Source: Gordonia sihwensis NBRC 108236 (GTDB taxonomy: Bacteria > Actinomycetota > Actinomycetes > Mycobacteriales > Mycobacteriaceae). Taken from it: DNA of 44,568 bases. How positions within the stretch are numbered: the stretch's first letter is position 1; each line of letters begins with the position of its first letter. The position numbers and the translations under genes are program-made. Shown here one piece after another: positions 14,333-22,591 of this stretch. The stretch spans positions 1 to 44,568 of the forward strand of contig NZ_BANU01000040.1 in the NCBI RefSeq assembly GCF_000333035.1, read 5' to 3'. The notes under the pieces were generated by a model that was not told where the DNA came from, ran no database searches, and was given only the letters and a program-made list of their open reading frames with translations.

Positions 14333-15094
14333 ATGGACGTCACAGGTTCCGCAGTCATCGTCACCGGCGCCGCATCCGGCCTGGGTGCCGCCACGGCACG
14401 TCGGTTCGCCGAGCAGGGAGCGACCGTCTTCGGCATCGACCTGCCGCAGTCGATCGAGAAGGCGGAGTCCGTCCCGGGCGTGCAGTTGGTGGCCGCCGAC
14501 GTCACCAGCGAATCCGAGGTCCAGGCCGTCATCGATCAGATCGCCGAAGCCGGTCTGCCCTTGCGCGCGGCGGTCAACTGCGCGGGCGTGGGCTGGGCGT
14601 CACGCATCCTCGGCAAGGAGGGCCCGCACGATCTGGAGCTCTTCCGCAAGGTCATCGACATCAACCTCGTCGGCACGTTCAACGTGATGCGCCTGGCCGC
14701 CAACCGGATGCAGCATGAGTCCGCGGTCACCGACGACGGCGCTCGCGGCGTCATCGTCAACACCGCGTCGGTCGCGGCCTTCGAGGGCCAGATCGGGCAG
14801 ATCGCCTACACGGCCTCGAAGGGTGCCGTGCATGCCATGACGATCTCCGCCGCCCGCGACCTCGCTCGAGCCGGCGTCCGCGTGTGCACCATCGCCCCGG
14901 GCACCATCAACACCCCGATGCTCGCCGGCGTCACCGACGAGTTCAAGAAGACGCTCGAGGCGGGCATCCCGTTCCCGCAGCGTCTCGGCGAGCCTTCGGA
15001 GTACGCCGACCTCGCGGCGTTCATCGTCTCCCACGACTACCTCAACGGCGAGACCATCCGCATGGACGGCGCACTGCGCATGGCTCCGCGCTAG
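14333..15094 (+). CDS. SDR dehydrogenase, HSD10-like 3-hydroxyacyl-CoA dehydrogenase
   Basis: A protein of 253 residues. The Rossmann nucleotide motif TGAASGLG is at residues 11-18; NCAGVG, NTASVAAFEGQIGQ and the catalytic YTASK follow. The sequence closely parallels human HSD17B10 (type-2 3-hydroxyacyl-CoA dehydrogenase), including NLVGTFNVMRL, the FPQRLGEPSEYA loop and the ending LNGETIRMDGALRM. That points to NAD-dependent oxidation of 2-methyl-3-hydroxybutyryl-CoA or other short acyl-CoA intermediates in isoleucine or fatty-acid breakdown. The ATG at 14333 has AAAGGAATT as ribosome site. Upstream is a TetR-type palindrome; lipid catabolism genes are often controlled this way in the order. 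Confidence 0.9.
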   Translation: MDVTGSAVIVTGAASGLGAATARRFAEQGATVFGIDLPQSIEKAESVPGVQLVAADVTSESEVQAVIDQIAEAGLPLRAAVNCAGVGWASRILGKEGPHDLELFRKVIDINLVGTFNVMRLAANRMQHESAVTDDGARGVIVNTASVAAFEGQIGQIAYTASKGAVHAMTISAARDLARAGVRVCTIAPGTINTPMLAGVTDEFKKTLEAGIPFPQRLGEPSEYADLAAFIVSHDYLNGETIRMDGALRMAPR

Positions 15095-15107
15095 AGGACC
15101 TCGCGCA

Positions 15108-15147
15108 GCGGTGGCGGGCCGGCCGGTGAACGCCGGCCCGTCACCGC
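15108..15147. terminator. Bidirectional terminator between SDR and nuclease genes
   Basis: A 16-bp stem (15108-15123 with 15132-15147, one G-U pair) and 8-nt loop. The right arm includes the stop codon of the convergent nuclease gene. It is one of the strongest hairpins in the window. Confidence 0.7.
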
Positions 15148-16874
15148 CCGCCGGGCAGAACGCCGCCGCCGGCGTTCTCGGCCAACAGATCGGCGGCCAG
15201 CGGAAGCTCGAGCACTTCGTCCGAGTCGATCCATTCGCGGAGCACCTTGGTGGCGCGGACGTCGTCCTCGTTGTACTGAAGCAGACGCTCGCGCTGACTC
15301 TCGTCGCGCACCGCGCCGTCCAGACCCACCGCGGCGGCGTACCACTCCATCGACGCCTCGCCGCCCGCCTCGTCGTCGCGCCAGTTGAATCCGGCCACCG
15401 GAGCGATGCGCTTGAGTCCCTTGCCCTTCGGGCACACGAAGTTGTCGTTGACGGCCTCGAACACGTCCACCCACTCGCGGGATGCGATGAAGGCGTCCAC
15501 CGCGGTCCGCGACGGAACACCCGGCATGTCGGCGAACCGGTCGGCGCTGCCGCGCAGCCACCGGTTCTCGGCATGCTGCGAATAGCAGTAGGCGGCGAAG
15601 GTCTTGCCTGCGGCACGCGCCGCATCGCGTTCGGCTGTCAGCCACGCCCAGAACTGCGCGAACGACCGCCCCTCGTCGCGCGTGGGCAGCGGATCCCACG
15701 TGACGAACGGACGATAGGCCACCGGCCGCGCCGGATCGGTGTTGTCGGTCAGGAGTGTGCCCCACATGTACGCACCGCGCTCGGAATAGCTCTCCATGTC
15801 TACGTCGACCTCGACATCGGCCCGCTGGACGCGCGGGCGGTCGTGCCGCCGGACCAGCGGGATGTCGCGGACCCAGCACTTCGCGGACACGACGGTGTCG
15901 TCGAAGCGCACCGCACCCACCCACTCGGCCGGCTCCGCGCCGCGATAATCGGCGAGCTGATCGATGGTGACGACCCCGATGTCGCGGAGAATCTGCCCCT
16001 GGTTCCCGCCGACCACCAGACTCACGTCACGTTTCTCGGTGAGTTCGGCCTCGCATCGCGGCCACCAGTGACAACTGCGGCACTCGCTCACCCGTCGGGG
16101 CGAGGTCGCGATGTCCCCCGCGGCGATCGCCCGGCGGCGATCGAAGGTCTCGTCGTAGTCGTGGGCCGATTCGCCGAGCGGGACCACGACGATGCAGTCG
16201 GCGTCGAGACCGATCAGTCCGCCGAGCGCCTCCTCCCGCGGGGCGTGCAGCCGTCCGAGGTCGTCGAGCATCGCCGCGATCTGCGCCAGCCGCATCACGT
16301 CGCCGCGCCGGCTGCGGAACGACCGCGTCGCATCCGGCTCGGGATGCCAGCCGAACAACGGACTGGTCCGCAACGTCGGCACCTCGCCCTCGCGGGGTTC
16401 GGCGATCGTCGTCGTGACACGGTGGTTGACGACGATGATCGGGAGATAGCCCTCCCCATGCCGCAGCAGCGCCTCGGCGTGACCGCGACGGCCGCGCTCC
16501 ACGTCGGTCGGCAGTGCGGCCTGGAGAATCCACTGCGCCCCGCGGTCCATCGCCGCACGGGTCGCCGCCACCCGGTCTCGGTGATCGGCCGCCTCCACCA
16601 CGACCACCGTTCCCTCCGGACGGTCGCTCCAGAACCCGCGGATCAGATCGAGCACGTGACGTCGATGCGCCTGAGCTGCCTCGATCCGTCGATTCGCCTC
16701 GGCGGTCTCCGGCTTCGCGACACCGTCCGCGGCAGCCGCGGAGTCGAGCGCCAGCCGGTGCTCGCAACCCGTGAGATTCCGCGCACCGAGAATCGCAGAT
16801 CCCACGTGATCGGCCTCGACTTTCCGTTTCCGAGCGGCAACACGGCCACGGGGGCCGAGTTGTTCATTACCCAC
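15141..16874 (-). CDS. TM0106-type RecB-like nuclease with RNase H-like C-terminal domain and probable Fe-S cluster
   Basis: A protein of 577 residues. The N-terminal RecB-like part has VVVVEAADHRDRV, GHAEALLRHGEGYLPIIVVNHR (PD-(D/E)XK-type core) and cysteines C37, C265, C268 and C274, spaced C...C-x2-C-x5-C as in AddB and Cas4 iron-sulfur nucleases. The C-terminal part looks like RNase_H_2 (DEDD exonuclease): DVDMES as the D-x-E motif and YNEDDVRAT as the last motif. This is the TM0106 family. A role in DNA repair or nucleic-acid turnover is inferred. The GTG at 16874 is used, but the family alignment (LGARNLTGCEHRLALD near the beginning) would also allow the GTG at 16805. Confidence 0.82.
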   Translation of the reverse strand: MGNEQLGPRGRVAARKRKVEADHVGSAILGARNLTGCEHRLALDSAAAADGVAKPETAEANRRIEAAQAHRRHVLDLIRGFWSDRPEGTVVVVEAADHRDRVAATRAAMDRGAQWILQAALPTDVERGRRGHAEALLRHGEGYLPIIVVNHRVTTTIAEPREGEVPTLRTSPLFGWHPEPDATRSFRSRRGDVMRLAQIAAMLDDLGRLHAPREEALGGLIGLDADCIVVVPLGESAHDYDETFDRRRAIAAGDIATSPRRVSECRSCHWWPRCEAELTEKRDVSLVVGGNQGQILRDIGVVTIDQLADYRGAEPAEWVGAVRFDDTVVSAKCWVRDIPLVRRHDRPRVQRADVEVDVDMESYSERGAYMWGTLLTDNTDPARPVAYRPFVTWDPLPTRDEGRSFAQFWAWLTAERDAARAAGKTFAAYCYSQHAENRWLRGSADRFADMPGVPSRTAVDAFIASREWVDVFEAVNDNFVCPKGKGLKRIAPVAGFNWRDDEAGGEASMEWYAAAVGLDGAVRDESQRERLLQYNEDDVRATKVLREWIDSDEVLELPLAADLLAENAGGGVLPGGR

Positions 16875-16937
16875 AGAGACTATGCAAAGCTGGAGACAAC
16901 TGATCGCAGGTGTCGGGTATCCGACGGGAAGGTCGCC

Positions 16938-17663
16938 ATGGGACTGCTCTCATCTATGAGCTCGAAGAGGGCTCAGCGCAAGGCCGATGCGAAGGTTCGC
17001 AAGGCGGAGGAGAAGGCGATCCGCAAGCGCGCCGAGGTCCAGGCGGAGGCCGAGTCCCGCGCGAGCCGCAAGGCGCAGAAGCGTCGGCTCAAGGATGAGC
17101 ACAAGTTCCACAAGCGGGCGCAGAAACAGGATCGCAAAACGGTCAAGGCCACCGGCAAGGCCCAGCAGAAGGCGGCGGCCGCCGAGGCCAAGGCGATAGC
17201 CGAACAGGCGAAGGCCGACGCCGCCGCGGCGTTCTTCACGCCGGCGAAGATGAAGCGGTACCTCGCGGTGGCCCGGATGGCGGCCCCGATCGTGGTTCCG
17301 ATCGCGTATCGGGCCGCGGTCGGCGCCCGCAGCCAGGTGACCGCCGTCCAGGCCCGCCGAGCGGGCGTGTCGCCGGCGCTCCTGACCCAGTACGGCGGCC
17401 CCAGCGCATCGCTGCGGGCGCGCATCGCGGCCTGTCGCGCCACCGCGGACGAGGTCGCGGCGCTCGAGCAGTCGGCCGAGGGCAAGGCCTTCGTCTCGGC
17501 GATGTCCAGCCGCCTGGACAACCTCCAGGTCGCTGCCGATGCCGCCGACACCATGCCCGCTCAGCAGCGCAAGAACGCCCAGCGCGCCATCGACAACGAG
17601 TTGACGGCGATCGACAACGATCTGCTGGCGCGGCTCAACGTCCATCCGGTCCAGGCGGGCTGA
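16938..17663 (+). CDS. DUF6474 family protein with lysine/alanine coiled coil
   Basis: A protein of 241 residues. Residues 1-95 are a highly charged Lys/Ala/Glu/Arg helix with coiled-coil character (KAEEKAIRKRAEVQAEAES). A moderately hydrophobic stretch around residue 113 (VARMAAPIVVPIAYRAAVG) and a helical C-terminus follow, with QYGGPSASLRARIA and NELTAIDNDLLARLNVHP. I recognise it as the actinobacterial DUF6474 family; function is unknown. The ATG at 16938 has GGGAAGG as ribosome site. The cutinase gene starts 3 bp after its stop, so the two are cotranscribed. It diverges from the nuclease gene across 63 bp. Confidence 0.78.
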   Translation: MGLLSSMSSKRAQRKADAKVRKAEEKAIRKRAEVQAEAESRASRKAQKRRLKDEHKFHKRAQKQDRKTVKATGKAQQKAAAAEAKAIAEQAKADAAAAFFTPAKMKRYLAVARMAAPIVVPIAYRAAVGARSQVTAVQARRAGVSPALLTQYGGPSASLRARIAACRATADEVAALEQSAEGKAFVSAMSSRLDNLQVAADAADTMPAQQRKNAQRAIDNELTAIDNDLLARLNVHPVQAG

Positions 17664-17666
17664 GCC

Positions 17667-18392
17667 GTGACGCGCCGGGTACTCGCGCTGCTGTCCTGCC
17701 TGATCGTTGCGGCCGCCGGTCTGCTGACCGGCGGCGCGACCCTCGGCCGCGCCCCCTCGACCGCGGCACCGCGGTGCGTCGACGTGCACGTCCTGTTCGC
17801 GCGCGGCACCGTCGAGGAGGCTCCCCCGCTGGGCGTCACCGGGATCGCGTTCGGCAACGCCGTCAGGAACCGGTTGCCCGGTAAGTCTGTCCGCATCGAA
17901 GCCGTCGACTACGCCGCGAGCGGCAACTTCACCGACCGGCTCGCGTTCGCGCGCACCTTCGTCGACGGAGTCAAGACCGCGCAGCGGCGGGTGAAGTCGA
18001 TCGCCGCCGCGTGCCCGGACACGCGGATCGTCATCGGTGGCTACTCGCAGGGCGGCGCACTCGCCGGATACGCGATCAGTTCGGCCTACCGGGTCCCCGA
18101 TCGCTATCAGCAGTACCGCACATACGTGCCCGAACCCCTGCCCGCGGCCGTCGCGCCCCACATCGCCGCCGTAGTGGAGTTCGCACCGCCGTCGGCGCGC
18201 TTCCTCCGCGAGGCAGGCGCTCCCCCGGTCCAGCCGCAGGCGGTCTACCGGAACCGGACCGTCGAGTACTGCATCCAGGGCGACACGATCTGCAACGGCG
18301 CACCGCTCGGCGGCCCGAACGCGCTGCACCTGCTGTACTCGGTGAACGGCATGGCCGATCAGGCCGCCGATTACGTCGCCCGGCACCTGTAG
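17667..18392 (+). CDS. Secreted cutinase-like esterase/lipase
   Basis: A protein of 241 residues. Residues 1-34 form a signal peptide (RR then a Leu/Ala/Val-rich core, cleavage near STAAP). The mature part has the cutinase fold: GYSQGG with nucleophile S127, D206 (GDTICNG) and H221 (ALHLLYSVNG) as the triad, and likely disulfides C37-C116 and C202-C209. Mycobacterial Culp enzymes of this family hydrolyse lipids or esters outside the cell, and some act on cell-envelope lipids. The GTG start lies 3 bp after the DUF6474 gene, implying one operon. The substrate is unknown. Confidence 0.9.
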   Translation: MTRRVLALLSCLIVAAAGLLTGGATLGRAPSTAAPRCVDVHVLFARGTVEEAPPLGVTGIAFGNAVRNRLPGKSVRIEAVDYAASGNFTDRLAFARTFVDGVKTAQRRVKSIAAACPDTRIVIGGYSQGGALAGYAISSAYRVPDRYQQYRTYVPEPLPAAVAPHIAAVVEFAPPSARFLREAGAPPVQPQAVYRNRTVEYCIQGDTICNGAPLGGPNALHLLYSVNGMADQAADYVARHL

Positions 18393-18424
18393 CGCGACCC
18401 GCGAGCCCCGGCCCGGTACCCCGC

Positions 18425-19720
18425 TCAGCTCAGGGCGATCAGCGACAGCGGGTCCGAGAGCGCGTCGGCGACCGTCGCCAGGAAGACCGAGCCCTGCTCG
18501 CCGTCGACGAGCCGATGGTCGAAGGAGAGGCTGAGGGTCGTCACCTGCCGCAACGCGATCTCACCCTGCCATTCCCAGGGTCGAGGACGGACCGCGCCGA
18601 AGCAGAGGATCGCCGCCTCACCCGGGTTGATGATCGGCGTACCCGAGTCGACGCCGAAGACGCCCACGTTGGTGATCGAGAACGTGCCGCCGAGCAGGTC
18701 GGCGGGCGGCGTCGCACCGGCCTTCGCGACGGTCGTCAGTTCGCCCAGCGCCCGAGCGAGTTCCAGCAGGCTCATCGTGTGGGCGTTCTTGATGTTGGGG
18801 ACCAGCAGTCCGCGGGGCGTGGCCGCCGCGATCCCGAGGTTCACATAGTGCTTGGTGACGATCTCCTGCGCGTCCTCGTCCCACGTCGAGTTGAGCGACG
18901 GGTTGCCGCGCAGCGCCACCAGCGCCGCCTTCGCGACGAGTGCGAGAGGTGTCAGCCGTACTCCGGAGAAGCGTCGGTGAGCGGCGAGGTCGTCGACGAG
19001 TTCGGTCATCGCCGTCACGTCCACGTCCACGAACTCGGTGACGTGCGGAGCCGTGAACGCGCTCGCCACCATCGCCTCGGCGGTGCGGCGCCGGACGCCG
19101 CGGATCGCGGTGCGCTCCTCGTCCGGCCCGGCGGCCCCCGCCGCGGTCGGCGCTGCCTCGTCGACCGCACCGGCCTTCACCGCGGTCAGATGCCGGTCGA
19201 GGTCGGCTCGAGTCACTTCGCCCGAGCGTCCGGTCGGCCGCACGTCCGTCAGGTCCACGCCGTGTTCGCGCGCGAGTTTGCGGACGGGTGGAGCGGCGAG
19301 CGGTCGTTCCGGAGCGCTGTCGCCGACCGCCCCGACGGTGTCGCGCGCGTCGGAGGCGGGCGCGGGCTTCCGCCGCCTCCGGGTGCCGCTCTCCGCCGCG
19401 ACGCCGTACCCGACGAGCACGGGTTCGGGTGCCTGCGGCTCGGCGGCATCGGCCTCCGGCGCATCCGCCTCGTCGCCGGCGACCCGGATGTCGATGAACG
19501 GGCTGCCGACGTCGACGGTCTCCCCCTCCTGGACGTGCAGCTTCACCACGGTGCCCGCATACGGCGACGGCAGTTCGACGGCGGCCTTCGCGGTCTCCAC
19601 CTCGGCGATCACCTGGTTGAGTTCCACGGTGTCACCGACCGTCACCTCCCAGCGCACCAGTTCGGCGTCGGTGAGCCCCTCACCGAGGTCGGGCAGATCG
19701 AAGGTCGAGATGACGGACAT
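18425..19720 (-). CDS. bkdC: Branched-chain 2-oxoacid dehydrogenase E2 (dihydrolipoamide acyltransferase)
   Basis: A protein of 431 residues. One lipoyl domain at residues 1-80 has the lipoylated K45 (EVETAKAAVEL). A Pro/Ala/acidic linker follows, then an E1/E3-binding domain (PPVRKLAREHGVDLTDVRPT, about 150-185), then the catalytic domain with H402 and D406 in SFDHRLVDG. It transfers acyl groups from lipoate to CoA in the complex that oxidises leucine, isoleucine and valine keto acids. It is the third gene of bkdABC, starting 21 bp after bkdB. No E3 (lipoamide dehydrogenase) gene is nearby; it is probably shared with other complexes. Confidence 0.93.
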   Translation of the reverse strand: MSVISTFDLPDLGEGLTDAELVRWEVTVGDTVELNQVIAEVETAKAAVELPSPYAGTVVKLHVQEGETVDVGSPFIDIRVAGDEADAPEADAAEPQAPEPVLVGYGVAAESGTRRRRKPAPASDARDTVGAVGDSAPERPLAAPPVRKLAREHGVDLTDVRPTGRSGEVTRADLDRHLTAVKAGAVDEAAPTAAGAAGPDEERTAIRGVRRRTAEAMVASAFTAPHVTEFVDVDVTAMTELVDDLAAHRRFSGVRLTPLALVAKAALVALRGNPSLNSTWDEDAQEIVTKHYVNLGIAAATPRGLLVPNIKNAHTMSLLELARALGELTTVAKAGATPPADLLGGTFSITNVGVFGVDSGTPIINPGEAAILCFGAVRPRPWEWQGEIALRQVTTLSLSFDHRLVDGEQGSVFLATVADALSDPLSLIALS

Positions 19721-19740
19721 GCCGGGTCCTTCCGCAGGAG

Positions 19741-20742
19741 TCAGTCGAGGAGTACCGCGTCGACGGCGGCGAGGATGCGGTCGACGTCGGGCAGGAAGTG
19801 ACGTTCGAGTTTCGCCGGCGGATAGGGGGTCGCGAACCCGCCGACCCGCTGGATCGGTGCCTCCAGATGGTAGAAGCACTCCGACATCACGCGGGCGGCG
19901 ATCTCGGCGCCGACGCCCATGAAGACCGGCGCCTCATGCGCGATCACCAGCCGGCCGGTGCGCCGGACCGAGGCCGAGAGCGTGTCCGTGTCGAGGGGCG
20001 AGATCGATCGCAGATCGACCACCTCGACGGACCGTCCCTCGTCCTCTGCGACGGCGGCCGCCTGCAGCGCGGTGGTGACCAGCGGCCCGTAGGCCACCAG
20101 CGTGACATCCTCGCCGGGACGTGCGACGCGCGCCTTGTGGAGGGGATACGGATCGGCGTCCAGAGCCGGGTAGTCCGTCTCGCCCTTCTCCCAGTAGCGC
20201 CGTTTGGGCTCGAAGAACAGCACCGGATCGTCTGAGGCGATCGCCTGCTGGATCATCGTGTAGGCGTCTGCCGCGTTGCTGCAGGTCACCACCCGCAGAC
20301 CGGCGGTCGCCGCGAAGTAGCCCTCGGGCGACTCGGAGTGATGTTCCACCGCGCCGATGCCGCCGCCGAAGGGGACCCGGATGGTGATGGGCATCGAGAC
20401 ATGGCCCGCAGTCCGGTAGTGCAGTTTGGCCACCTGCGACACGATCTGATCGAACCCCGGATAGATGAAGCCGTCGAACTGGATCTCGCACACCGGGCGG
20501 TAGCCGCGGAAGGCGAGCCCGACCGCTGTACCGATGATGCCGGACTCGGCGAGCGGGGTGTCGATGACCCGGCCGGTCCCGAACTCCTCCTGCAATCCGT
20601 CGGTGATGCGGAAGACCCCGCCGAGGCGACCGATGTCCTCGCCCATCAGGACGACCTTCGGATCGTCGGCGAGCGCCTTTCGCAGACCCGCGGTAACGGC
20701 CTTCCCAAGTGGAGTCGGGGCGGGCGCCGCGGCGGTCATCAT
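19741..20742 (-). CDS. bkdB: Branched-chain 2-oxoacid dehydrogenase E1 beta subunit
   Basis: A protein of 333 residues of the transketolase-like E1-beta family: VLMGEDIGRLGGVFRITDGL with the ThDP-contacting glutamate, DTPLAESGIIGTAVGLAFRG, GAVEHHSESPEGYF, and the C-terminal transketolase domain (VEVVDLRSISPLDTDTL, APVFMGVGAEIAARV). With E1-alpha it forms the alpha2beta2 decarboxylase of the BKD complex. The ATG at 20742 overlaps the stop of bkdA (ATGA), and a second ATG follows at once. Confidence 0.94.
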   Translation of the reverse strand: MMTAAAPAPTPLGKAVTAGLRKALADDPKVVLMGEDIGRLGGVFRITDGLQEEFGTGRVIDTPLAESGIIGTAVGLAFRGYRPVCEIQFDGFIYPGFDQIVSQVAKLHYRTAGHVSMPITIRVPFGGGIGAVEHHSESPEGYFAATAGLRVVTCSNAADAYTMIQQAIASDDPVLFFEPKRRYWEKGETDYPALDADPYPLHKARVARPGEDVTLVAYGPLVTTALQAAAVAEDEGRSVEVVDLRSISPLDTDTLSASVRRTGRLVIAHEAPVFMGVGAEIAARVMSECFYHLEAPIQRVGGFATPYPPAKLERHFLPDVDRILAAVDAVLLD

Positions 20743-21815
20743 GCCTCCAGGGTGTCGAGGTAGGCGGCGTACTCGCGCCGTTCGGCGTCGATCAGCGGGT
20801 GCGGTTCGGCGTACACGTCGTCGAAGACCGACAGCGCAGGCGGGTCGTCCAGCGCGAGGCATCCCCGCCGGAGTTCGGCGGCCGCGGCGTCGGCGTGCTC
20901 ACCGATCAGCTTCGCGTCCTCGTCCGACAGCGCACCCGCGGCCTCGAGCAGCAGGCGGATGCGCTCGATCGGGTCGCGCCGGATCCACTCGGCATCATCG
21001 GCCGCGGTGCGGTAGCGGGTGGGATCGTCGGACGTGGTGTGCGGTCCGCGGCGGTAGGTGACCGCTTCGATGAAGGTGGGGCCGCCGCCCTCTCGCGCCA
21101 GTTCCAGAGCCGCCCGGGTGACCGCCAGCACGGCCAGCACGTCGTTTCCGTCCACCCGCACGGTCGGCATCCCGTAGCCGCGGCCGCGGTTGACGATCGG
21201 CGTCTTGCTCTGCAGGGTCACCGGCTCGGAGATGGCCCACTGGTTGTTCTGGCAGAAGAAGACCACCGGCGCGGCGAAGCTCGCCGCGAAGCCCATCGCC
21301 TCCGAGACATCGCCCTGGCTGGTGGCGCCGTCGCCGAAGTAGGTGATGACCGCGCTGCCCGCACCCTCGAGGTTCAGTCCCATCCCGTAGCCCGCGGCGT
21401 GCAGGGTCTGCGCCCCGATGATGATCGCCGGAGTCGCGATGTTGTGCTCGTGCGGATCCCAGCCGGACAGTGACGTGCCGCGCCAGAACGGCATCATCTC
21501 CTCGAGCGCCACGCCGCGGCAGTAGGCGACGCCGTGTTCTCGGTAGCTCGGGAAGACGAAGTCCTCGGCGTCGAGCGCTCGGGCCGAACCGATCTGAGCG
21601 GCCTCCTGCCCGAGCAGCGGCGCCCACAGACCGAGCTGCCCCTGGCGTTGCAGCGCCGTGGCCTCGGCGTCGATGCGTCGGACGACGACCATGTCCTCGT
21701 AGAGTCTCCGCAGTTCGGCCATGTCGATGTCGTCGACGTAGGTCGAGAAGTCGGGATGGATGTGCCGCTCGCCGGTGATGGTGACGAGTTGAACGATTTC
21801 GTCGATGTCGGACAC
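20739..21815 (-). CDS. bkdA: Branched-chain 2-oxoacid dehydrogenase E1 alpha subunit
   Basis: A protein of 358 residues. The thiamine diphosphate motif GDGATSQGDVSEAMGF ends in FFCQNNQW, and the phosphorylation-loop region reads YRRGPHTTSDDPTRYR. RQGQLGLWAPLLGQEA and PSYREHGVAY are typical of bacterial BKD E1-alpha. It decarboxylates branched-chain keto acids and loads lipoate on E2. The GTG start at 21815 is chosen for its AAGGAGG ribosome site; the frame stays open further up but overlaps the divergent Lrp gene. First gene of bkdABC. Confidence 0.94.
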   Translation of the reverse strand: MSDIDEIVQLVTITGERHIHPDFSTYVDDIDMAELRRLYEDMVVVRRIDAEATALQRQGQLGLWAPLLGQEAAQIGSARALDAEDFVFPSYREHGVAYCRGVALEEMMPFWRGTSLSGWDPHEHNIATPAIIIGAQTLHAAGYGMGLNLEGAGSAVITYFGDGATSQGDVSEAMGFAASFAAPVVFFCQNNQWAISEPVTLQSKTPIVNRGRGYGMPTVRVDGNDVLAVLAVTRAALELAREGGGPTFIEAVTYRRGPHTTSDDPTRYRTAADDAEWIRRDPIERIRLLLEAAGALSDEDAKLIGEHADAAAAELRRGCLALDDPPALSVFDDVYAEPHPLIDAERREYAAYLDTLEA

Positions 21816-21954
21816 GACTGCCTCCTTCGGGACGTCCGCGTGGATCGCACGCTTCCTGGTCCGTGTGGCCACCGTCTCAGTAGATTGCAGCCTGCGCAAG
21901 GTCCATTGGGGAAATTGATCAGAATGCCCAACATCAGCACCGTTCGACGAGCGA

Positions 21955-21960
21955 TACTGT
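21955..21960 (+). promoter_or_regulatory. Putative -10 (TACTGT) of the Lrp-type gene, leaderless
   Basis: TACTGT ends 5 nt before the ATG at 21966, and no ribosome site is seen. This favours that ATG over the one at 21924. Confidence 0.4.
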
Positions 21961-21965
21961 GCGCT

Positions 21966-22448
21966 ATGGCCAGGCTGGACCGAACCGACGCGAAGATTCT
22001 CCGTGCTCTGTGCGAGTTCCCGCGCGCCACCGGCGTGCAGTTGGCGGGACTGGTCGACATGGCGCGCAACACCGTCCAGGCGCGGATCGGGCGGTGGGAG
22101 ACCGAAGGCGTGCTGGCCCCTTTCGACCGTCGCGTGCATCCGCGCGACCTCGGCTTCCCCCTGCGCGCCTATATCGCCGTGGTGGTCGACCAGCATCGCC
22201 TGGAGCAGGTGCTGGACTCGCTCGACGGGATTCCCGAAGTACTCGAAGCCGTAGGCGTCTCCGGCATCGCCGATCTGCAGCTGCTGGTGGTCGCCGCCGA
22301 CGCCGACGATCTCTACCGGATCGCCGGACATGTGCTGGCCGTTCCGGGAGTGGAACGGACGACGGTATCGGTGGTGATGCACGAGGCGATCGGGTATCGG
22401 ACCCTTCCGCTGATCGAGCGCCTCGCCGGCGGACGTCCGCCCGACTGA
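21966..22448 (+). CDS. Lrp/AsnC-family transcriptional regulator, likely controlling bkdABC
   Basis: A protein of 160 residues. It opens with the classic Lrp start LDRTDAKILRALCEFPRATG; the helix-turn-helix is VQLAGLVDMARNTVQARIGRWE. The ligand-binding ferredoxin-like domain follows (FPLRAYIAVVVD, VLEAVGVSGIADLQLLVVAADADDLY). Such proteins sense branched-chain or other amino acids. The divergent position to bkdABC, with about 150 bp between the starts, resembles BkdR-type control in other bacteria. That regulatory link is inference. The ATG at 21966 is preferred because the family begins near LDxxD and a -10 lies directly before it. Confidence 0.88.
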   Translation: MARLDRTDAKILRALCEFPRATGVQLAGLVDMARNTVQARIGRWETEGVLAPFDRRVHPRDLGFPLRAYIAVVVDQHRLEQVLDSLDGIPEVLEAVGVSGIADLQLLVVAADADDLYRIAGHVLAVPGVERTTVSVVMHEAIGYRTLPLIERLAGGRPPD

Positions 22449-22523
22449 CCTCTCCGACTGGTCGGTTTGTGGATCTCACCGATCTGCGGCCTACCGATTC
22501 GTGCTGATGACCAAGACGTGGAT

Positions 22524-22563
22524 CACATCTCGTGCCTACCCTCGGAGGGGAGGACACATCTCG
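22524..22563 (+). promoter_or_regulatory. Promoter of the FAD oxidase gene flanked by CACATCTCG direct repeats
   Basis: CACATCTCG occurs at 22524-22532 and 22555-22563. The repeats are 31 bp apart, about three helical turns, and bracket the -10-like TACCCT at 22537-22542. The arrangement suggests cooperative binding by a regulator; the protein is unknown. Confidence 0.35.
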
Positions 22564-22591
22564 CCTCTTCGACCTGCCGAAGGGAAGCCCC

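Noticed and set aside
15111..17663. An 850-residue plus-strand protein ending in the DUF6474 sequence
   Set aside because: The first 600 residues are antisense to the RecB-like nuclease gene. The ATG at 16938 with GGGAAGG upstream is the proper start.
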